Part shown: positions 13,501 to 23,700 of the stretch, in pieces
Numbering within the stretch: the stretch's first letter is position 1
Layout: every line of letters begins with the position of its first letter
Origin: Xanthostigma xanthostigma
Taxonomy: Eukaryota > Arthropoda > Insecta > Raphidioptera > Raphidiidae
Reading direction: 5' to 3'
Length of the DNA: 64,000 nt
Assembly: GCA_963575645.1 (NCBI GenBank)
Contig: OY754465.1
Location: 44,232,401-44,296,400, forward strand
Position numbers and translations under genes: made by a program
The notes under the pieces: model-generated
Databases searched by the model: none
Told to the model about the DNA's origin: nothing
The model's input: the letters and a program-made list of their open reading frames with translations, nothing else

Positions 13501-16500
13501 AAAAAACCGCATCTGAATTGATCGAGCCGTTTTCGAGATAAATAGCGACATTCGAGTCCACAAACAAACAATCTCTCACCCTAAACGCATATACCTGCTC
13601 CGTGGTGGGTAATAATGTCTTATTTGAATTTAGTTCGGAAGAATGTTTCAATAACTTTAAGAATATTAATTATACCTCTTCTCAGCGGAACGTCCTCAAA
13701 CGCTATAAGTGCGTCTGTCTCGGGGAAAATTTTATGATTCAATTTATAATTGTACACATTGACCGAATCTTTAGATCTCAGAGACACCACTTGTGAAGAA
13801 GAAAATGAAAAATTACAGAGTGAAGTATCAGTATTGTAACTCGAAGAAGTAATGCTTGTTTTATTTTCCAACATTTCACCGTCACTATTGTTTAGTATAT
13901 CGCAAGGGTCACATTTACAATTGATTGCTTCATAACATACCTCATCGGTTTTAGTTTGATGAGTATTTAACACAAAATCACTATCATTCTTTAAATTATG
14001 CGCAACGTCTGAAAGAGAATTTGGTGGCACGTTTACTTCCTGTATTTGTTCGGAGGCTGTTTTACAAAAATCAATCTAAAAACAAAAACGTCACTTCTTA
14101 TAAATTTTACCAATGTACTAAGTTAAAAATATAAATGTGATTTAAAGTCATGAACTGTCAGGGTTATCTATAGGCCTGGTATAAATTCATATATTAAATT
14201 TATTTTAAAATTCAGCAAATACTGTTTCCCAGGTCCTTTACATAACTTTTTTATTATAAAATTCGAAGAAGAATATTGAATTATAGCATGACATGGCTGT
14301 CGTTATTAATTAACTAGCTGCGAACCCGATTTCGCTCGGATAATTTCTGTGTGTATTTAAATGGTCCTGCATGGCAAAGTACAGAAGCGTTACCTATGAA
14401 CCACTTTTTCAACTACCGAAATAAAAACAACATTTGAAAGTAAACTGTCTTTTTGATAGAGATGGGAAAGTTGTCATGGCGTGTGCATATGAAATAATTG
14501 TCACTCATTGTTATTATTATTATTGCAATAACGTGAGTGTTCGAATTTTGCGGATAAATAATGTTGTCGATCGAAATTAATATTTTTTATGCTTCGTAAT
14601 TTTTGATAGATTTCAGTCAAGTCTACCATACCCTTCGAGCCTTGACGAAATTAATAAGAATGTGGCATTCAGTCTACTTACTGTTTCTGTACTATCAGGG
14701 AAACAAACGCATGCAGGACTTGGCCACGTAATGTTTGTATCGTTGGGCATTTTGAATAAAACGCTAATGTCGTTCACACCACAACAAATATTTAAAACCA
14801 GCGGAATCTCTGTGCGTCCAATAAAACAAGGAACATATATTTTATCAAAAACTCCATATGTATTCGGAATAATTGTAACTTCCAAATCTTTTATATCTCC
14901 TGATGGAACCACATCCTCGTTTGGACAAATGATTATCGATACAGAAGATGCGTCGCCACCTTTGGGTATTCCCCAAACAAAATTAGCTGGGATTGGAGTA
15001 TGATTTAATAACGAAATAGTATGGACGGATGGTATTCCGATATATAAAGGATCATTCACTGTAAGGACTCCGCTTTCGACATTGTTACAGCTGATGGTAA
15101 CTTGAGGCATAGCAATTACTCCATAGACAAGAATGAATTCTGCAGCTCTTGTCACTTGCGAAACTTTCGTATTTATAACAAGAACAGATAACCATCTACC
15201 AAATGTCTATAAAATTAAAATATAACCTTTATTAGATATTCAGATGCTACAAATATCAAGTATACACGAATAGCTAATAATTCCTACGTAAGTCCTGTCA
15301 AAACAGATTTGTTTCGAATGCTCAAAACTATAAAAGTGTAAAAACAATGTTGTCCGTAATTAGTTTTATTCCAACAAATACTAAACGTTGAGGCGAAGTT
15401 TAACTGAGGATATATAGTCCCTGAAGATGAATATAAATTTTTCTAAACATTGGCCACAAGCGAAACATCGGTAAAGCTTCTTTTTAAATTGTTCCTCAGC
15501 CCAAACATTTCCTCAATGTTTAAGAATAACAATTTAAATAAATAAATACGGTATGAATGAAAGAATGAATGAAGAAGAAGTATGAAACAAGAATGTTGTG
15601 ATCTTTTATCATCGCTTAAGCGATAAGATGTATATACCATACAGCGGTCGTAATATGGCGAATTACGTAACAAAAAACATTTGCGTAGAAGTAAATGGTT
15701 GTCACCTTTTTACGTTACAGGGTGGTGCAGCCACTACTGAGAAAACCATATCCATTTACTTCTATGCAAACGTTGTTTGTTACGAAATTCACCGTCATAT
15801 TGCGGACGCTATACTACGGTACCGCTATCTTAGGAAATCTAGGCTTTAGTAGAATAATGATGATGAATAATAATACAGAAGAACTTAAGACATGGCTAAT
15901 TACACAAGTAAGCGTAGAACCAAAAAGCGTAGAAACCAAAATCCGTTATTATAAAGAAAATTATTATTTATGTAATCCAGGGGTGAGCAACCTTTTTAAT
16001 CAACGGGCCAATTTAAATTTTAGAATTTTTTGGCGGGCCGCATATCGATGAAGTAACACTTATTAATAATTTACAAAACTTTATTTATAATAAACATTAG
16101 AATAAAAAATATAAAATTAAAAAAAAGTAAAGATTTCATATACCTACAAATTTTAATGCAAAATAAAAACAAACAAGAAAAGAACAGAGTAACGAATTTA
16201 CTTGAAACTTTTATTGAGAAATTTGGCACTGTTTTTTCGATATCAGCCGGAATTCTAATCGTGCATCACTCAGTCTTAATCAGTGGTCATTTTTGATTAA
16301 TTTCATGGTTGAAAATAATTGTTCGCAAACAAACACAGACGCCGACCAGTGAGTAACCCGTCACAAAAAATTGTTTCGGTTTAGTATGTACTACCATTTT
16401 ATTATAATTAATTTTATAACAATATATTGATGGGAGAAAGTCGATAAAATAAATCCAATTTTAGAAATGCTTGGCGGGCCGCATAAACATGTTTAACGGG

Positions 16501-17723
16501 CCGCAAGCGGCCCGCGGGCCGCGTGTTGCTCATCCCTGAATTGTAATCAATACCTTTGTATTCAATGCATACATTGGTCTCCATATATTTCCCCGATGGT
16601 ACAAAAAACCACGATTGCTCGTCAAGTGAAGCTTATTCGTTAACGTAAGACATTTGTGTACATCATCAAATAAATACTCATCTATAATTATTTCTACTTG
16701 CAATTCTGTTTCATTAATAACACTAAAAGGTATACAATGAAATGTGCCCTTTTTAACTATTCCAAAATTCAAAAAATGTGTTGATACTGCAATTTTCGGT
16801 ATTCGAATTTCTGCTTTCAAATGAAGATTAGCTACAAAATTTGTATTTTCAATTAAACATCTGTAAAAAAACAGTAGAATAACTATTACATATACCCGAA
16901 GCTAAACAATGTATAACCAGAGAACAGACAATAAGTTCGTTCCAAGCAGTCAGCAAACGGTTTCGAAACCGTCACCCGCATGCGCTGTAGGTAAAACGGA
17001 GCTGTTAGCACGTTTCAGCTAGTGCGCATGCGAGAGACGGTTTCGAAACCGTTTGCTGGCTGGTTGGAACGAATCTATATGCAGCTCCATCTTTTTGTAC
17101 GCTACAGCTAAATTGCACTACTACACACATAGTTCAAATTTAATTGAGGGTGACCTTGAACATGAGTGATAGTGATGCGTGAAGAGATCAGCGCAAACTA
17201 CAGTCGGACCTGAATCAGATTTATGTATTTTCAACCCCATTTATTTTCAACTGATGTTACATATTTTCAAGTTTTAGTCTTTACTTGTCACGCAAAGGGT
17301 CTCCTATTACGCTGCTCAGTCAATGGAAAAATACGTTTGACAACTTTTAACCTCAAATTAACCAAGGTTTTTTCTGATTGGTTCATGACTACCATAAAGT
17401 GAGAATGAAGAAGAAGTTGAAAATAGATGAGTCGATTAGTTCCAACATGTTGAAAATACATGTGTTATACTGTGTACAAACAGTTGGAACCAATACATAA
17501 AATATCAAAAGTAATACATCCATTCTTCGATTGCACATAACTATAATCCTAGTATTTTTAACTTCCCGCTTTAAAAAAAAAAAAAAAATTGTTTTTTTTC
17601 AAAAATCGGGAAGTTATTGGTTTCACCCCGATTTTCGAAAATTGAGTTTTCGCCAGATCTCGACGTTTTGAGGTCCTAGGAAGCTATTAAAACTATTTTG
17701 GCGATGATGTCCGTAGGGCTGTA

Positions 17724-17769
<46 letters not shown>

Positions 17770-20700
17770 AACCTTTTATATCTTTTGAACGGAGTGTCCG
17801 ACTGAAACGCGGTTTGCGGCATCTGACGTGATCTTGGTGAAATTAGACTTCCTGAAAATTTGAAACGATTCGGCCCAAAAAATTTTGAGAAATCTTAAAA
17901 AAACAAGTTTCAAAAATTTTTTAAAATTTGTTTTTGTAAAATATTTTCTAAACTACTAAACCGAATAATTCCAAAATCTAATCAGCTCTTCTCCTTAACA
18001 AACTGCGTCGATTTCCGCAAACCACATCAAAATCGGTTCATTTGTTCACGAGATACCGTGAACGAAAAAATCGTAAAAAAGTGTTTTTTTAAAATGATTC
18101 TTAAAATTGTTATCAGATCGATTTTTTTGTAATAAATTACTTTCTTAGGCTAAAAAAATTGCGTCGATCGCCGCAAACCAGATCAAAATTGGTTCATTTG
18201 TTCATGAGATAACGTGAACGAAAAATTAGGAGAAAAGTAATTTTTTATAATTACTCGTAACATTCTTATCAAATCGATTTTTTTGTAATAATTTACTTTC
18301 TTAGGTTAAAAAAACTGCGTCGATCGCCGCAAACCAGATCGAAATTGGTTCATTTGTTCATGAGATAACGTGAACGAAAAATTAGGAAAAAAGTAATTTT
18401 TTATAATTACTCGTAAAATTCTTATCAAATCGATTTTTTTGTAATAATTTACTTTCTTAGGTTAAAAAAACTGCGTCGATCGACGCAAACCGCATCAAAA
18501 TCGGCTCATTTGTTCACGAGATATCGTGAACGAAAAATTTGTAAAAAAGTGTTTTTTTTAAATTGCTCGTAAAATTCCTATGAGATCGATTTTTCTGTAA
18601 TAAATTACTTTTTTAGGATAAAAAATTGAGTCGACTGCCGCAAATCACATCAAAATCGGTTCATTTGTTCATGAGATATAGTGAACGAAAATTTCGTAAC
18701 AAAGTGTTTTTTTTTGAGCTCGAAGAGCTAAAAAATAAACTTCTTGCTATATTTTATATATTTTTGAGCGTTTTGAACTCGAAAATAGCGGGAAGTTACA
18801 GGGATGGCCTGCAGGGTCAAACTTCTTTTCAAATTTTTTTTTTTAATACTTACGATAATTTAGTATCGATGGAGTTTGAATATTCATACGTTGAAAGAGA
18901 AATTTTACACGCTTGTTCTTCTTTGGCAAGTACAATAAATTCCATCGGATCAATGTTTATTTTTACAGTTTTAAATTCTTTTTTCGGTATTCTCCATTGA
19001 CATTTTGCTGATATTTCTGTTGGATTATAAACACTCACGTTTCGTTCGACAGGATTTCCGTGAATTCTGAAATGCATCTATTTCATACAACAGTTGACAT
19101 TATCGCAAAGAATTACTTATCTGTGTGGAAATAACTTACTCGAAAAAATCACCACGAACATCGATCACATATGGGTTCAAGGTTATTTCTGATTTTATGC
19201 AATCAACCCAAATTTCAATTTCAGCAACTAGTATATCAAGAAGCTACAAATTAATTAAAAGAAAATATATCCACAATATCAATAAAACATTTCTAGAATA
19301 TGTAAATTCTGGAGGCCTCTATTAAAATATAGTGAAATAATTAAAAAACATTTTAATCGGTATCAGTTCAGAGTCATTTAATAAACAATTACACATACAT
19401 GAGTGGCTTCGTAGTTTTCAGATTCTTCCACTGTAAAATTATAATTGTCCTTTAAACTTTCTTCAGGAACATTAGTTATATAAAATCTGCAACAAAAAAC
19501 GTTAATTCAAAATCTATACAAATAAAATGTAAATGCTCGATTGTTCAAAATCTTAAATCTCCTAAAGTTCTTCACTGATTGCTTTGAAATTTTAACACAA
19601 TGTTGCATTCGAATACGCGCGTTTTATATAAATGTCACACTTGTGACAGGTAAAACATGTTTTTTTTTAAACAGCGCCATCTGTTGGACGTTAAAGCAAC
19701 GCACGCTATACTACAGCAACACTCGCAAACCAGGCTGAGCCACTGCAACGCGTGGTCGAATATATAACTAGCTCATAATAAATTCAGAAATTAGAAAATT
19801 TCGCATTGCTCTATTATTATTTTTTTCATAGAACAAGACAATTCAATTTTCGTATGTAATTTTTATCTTTTTAATTCAAAACAATTTAAATCACAAAAAA
19901 AATTTTTAGACTATTCGTTTATCAAAAACCAAAGTTTTTTTTTCTGAGAAATGTCTTTCACTTATGTAAGTTTAACTTTTTATTAACAATATAAATAAAA
20001 TTAATATAAAAATGTCTTTACGCTACGACATATCTGTACGATCCTGGAATATCTGTATCTAAATTTATCGTAATATAGTGACATTCTTCTGCCTGAAGTG
20101 GTAAGATTCCTTTGAATTTTTTCATAGTTATCCATTCAGGGTTCATCAAGAGCATTTGTGAATTCGGAAAAAACGCAAATTCCGGTTTTCGTAATCTCCA
20201 CTCATAGGTCAAATCTACAGGGCTGTAATTTAGAAATTAAGCTGTTGAAATTTGATATATAATGATCACGACATCTGGTAACAAAAATTAAACCATGAAC
20301 ACGTTACATTTTACATGTTGTTATTATTACTATATATATGAAAAATGGTGGATTCGACATTACATTTTAGCCTAAACTCCGCCCATACGTTGTCAAATCC
20401 CAATAGTGAAAACCACGATGTTTGAAAAGTGCTTAATTTATACTTTAGAAACAAAGCAAAAGGAAGAACAAGTTTATTAGTAAGTAGGCATTAAAAATGA
20501 TACGTATCCGGCACAGCTACTTACGGTATCTGATCGGGAATCAAAATAACACAAAAAAAGGTCGATTTTGATTCTGATTTCAGGGAGTAAATTGATATAA
20601 TAAAAAAATTGGTTGTCTGTAAAGTCGGTTTACGGACGATAGTTTTACGTGATAACGTATTCCGTAATACATAACCTAAATTTTAGTAGCTGTCAAACTT

Positions 20701-23700
20701 GGGCCGAAGCATACTGCGCTCTCGCTTGCACGCACAGGGTCAGGCGGAACGTTAGGAACGTTACACTTTTTCGTGCATGCAGCTGGTGTTTCATCAATTT
20801 ATAAGACGTTATCACGTCAAAATAATTTGTATTTAAATATTTGTATTGTTTCATTCTTTCAACATGTTTCAAACTCTCAAATAAAACATATATAAAATAT
20901 TTTAATGTTTCATGAAAGAACTATTATTTTAGAATCGAAAAAAAAAACTCAGAATCAAAAATCTTAACAGTACGGTTCTGGATCCAGTTTCACAAATTTC
21001 ACAGAATATAGATTTCGGTTCTAATCCCAGGAAAAAAAATTGTTATGGTTTTTGCGGTCCCTGCGCATTTAAATCTAATTTAATTTTTAATCTTACCTAT
21101 GATTTGTCACTAATAAAGATAGTGTTTTGTCTGTGTGGGCTAAGACTGTCCCCATATTTATAATAAGGTCTGATTCTTGATCAGTATCAAAGTCTAAAGG
21201 AAAAGTTTTAGATTGTGCCTGCAAAAAAAAATAAGTTGTGGGAATCGTTGCATCAGTTTATTTTTCATGCAAAATAGATGAAAAGAAAATTACCATTATT
21301 GTAACAAAACTTTCATCGAAATAAATCCCGTCGCCTACAAAATCTAAAAAGTTCAGAGCACAGTTATCACAAATAATAAAAAATTTACTAATTTGTGTTC
21401 CATATTCATTAGGAGCAAACATTGTTTCTATTTCGATTATTTCATTTGTCTTCATTTTAAAATAAGCTGGATATATTTTGAATGGTGGATTTATGAGCTC
21501 CATATCCTTTGTGAGGTCCTATAAGTGAATAATTTAATTAAAATTTACGGTGTTCAAAAAATGCGGATGAAGTTAAGACTTTCTTTGCGCTACTGCCTAT
21601 AAAATAGCTGATTTGCATGCATGTAGAGACGTAGAGTGGCCCATAGTGCACTAGTACTGTAATGAAAAACAAAATTACACGGTCTAATCAGGTAATTTTC
21701 ATAAGCTACCATTAAATATCAATGGGTGCTAATCTGGCATGGACATAGGAATGTCCATGTAATCTGGGCTGCGCGAACAGAATAACAGAAAAAGATAGCG
21801 ATAATTGCGGTGCCATTTCGTCTTGGTTCAACAACATACAACAAGATGAGCCAGAATGAGACATACATATGTCGTGTTTAGCGCCTTCTCTTTCCTATTG
21901 GTTTGTATGCGCAGTAGTGCAATCTCAATTGTCAAATAATATATGTAAAGCAAACAGCAGGCGCGAATAGTAATATTCATAAACAACCTAAAAGAAGTGA
22001 AATTTGTTTCACAATTGAACTGTCAAAAATGTTAAAAATATACTGAATATAAAGTGAAAACCATACCACTCGTGTGACTCTTTAAAACTCGCTGTCTTTG
22101 TTTTCATGTAATATCAACACTCGTGCGTAATATAAGTAATTATGAGACTAGATAATAGATATACAACCTATTATTATAAGAGACCAATAATTCAGTTTAC
22201 CTACTTACATTTATTTCTGAAAAATACCAATCCAGCTCACTCATAATAAAAAATGTGCTGTTTCCGCCTACATTTTGCAATATCAAATTTATTTTGATGA
22301 AACTTCCAAGCAAACACTCTGCGAATTCCACTGTGGAATTTAACACTTTGAAACGGTTTAAAGAAATATCTGATAAATACGAATAGTGATCGAACATTTG
22401 TGAGCCATGATAAATAATTCCTGTTAAAATTGGTTCATTACGGAAAGATTCAAATCTAATTTTTACATTTTTGGCATCTTTAACTCTCACAATAAAATTC
22501 TCACACACGTCATCGAAAACATCGTTAGAAAATTCCACAGTAAATGAAACGTACAATCCAGGCACAACTGACGTAGACTTGCAATTCCAAGATACTCGAA
22601 AACGTGAATTCGACGGAGTGGTGCCGAGACAAAAATGTCCAACTCTGTTGCTGATGTTATACAGTCGAACAATTTGCTGCAGAAAATTAAATAAAATCAA
22701 TCAAATGTAGTACTTTCTTTAGTCAGCCGCTCAATTATTCCATGAACATTGTATCTCGATCTTTTCTGAAGTAAAACTTCTTTAGGCGAGTTTTGTGAAT
22801 TTTTGCGAAGAAGCAACTCCACGAGTTGCCGTCCCATATTATAGTATATAATATAAGCTAAGTATGTGCATGTATAGTATTTTCAGTCTGAGAGCCGGAA
22901 ATAACGGAAGCAAATCTTTTCAGTATCTCGGCTATGAGTACTCCTTGCCGCTAACAATACATGTAATGTTTACATGTTTTACTTCAACCGCACGTAAAGG
23001 TTACACGCACGCTTTTTTACATAAAAGTTATTGTAACAAAATATATGACGTGTCTCTTTACTTTATCAAAATGTAATAGATTATAATCCGTCACTTCTAC
23101 TAATCCTACTAGTTACGGTTCCTCATTGAGCGCTGCAGAGCTGCAGAACAATCAAAATCTTAGGTACTGTTCATAATTTCAGAACTAATTATATTTTCCA
23201 TATTTAATCAATATATTTAATGTTAGGAAATAGTGTAATAGTTGTAACTAGTAACTAGTTACACAATCAATGTTAAAGTTTAACACACTGTTTGGCACAC
23301 TGTGTTTTATGTGTGGAAGACTTTCTTGCGTTCAGGCGCTGTTTCCGCACTCCGAAGCAGCACATGAAACGCCATCATCAGATACCCCCGGTGTACACCG
23401 TGCAACTCCCAACTCACAAGTTATTATGTGTTATTTAGATCAGCTTTGAGCTGCATTTACCGTCAGCACAAATAAGCATCTATCACTCGTATGCTCAAAG
23501 TGTTCACTGAATCTATCTCATTCAGTCAACATCTTTAACGGTTTTGACTTGGCGGGACGTATGTCATACATACATGTTACATGGCTTATGGCAGTAGTGA
23601 CTAGTGTTACAGTGTACATTGTGGTTTGTTGTCAACAGTGTTTGAAAAAAATCAATAATTAAAACATGGATGTAAGTCATAATTTAATTAACTTCCTCTC

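Noticed and set aside
13430..13651. Minus-strand frame with YAFRVRDCLFVDSNVAIYLE
   Set aside because: Looked like a DLEC1 exon, but exon 13676 joins in phase to 12754 without it and the sequence belongs to the adjacent inverted-repeat family.
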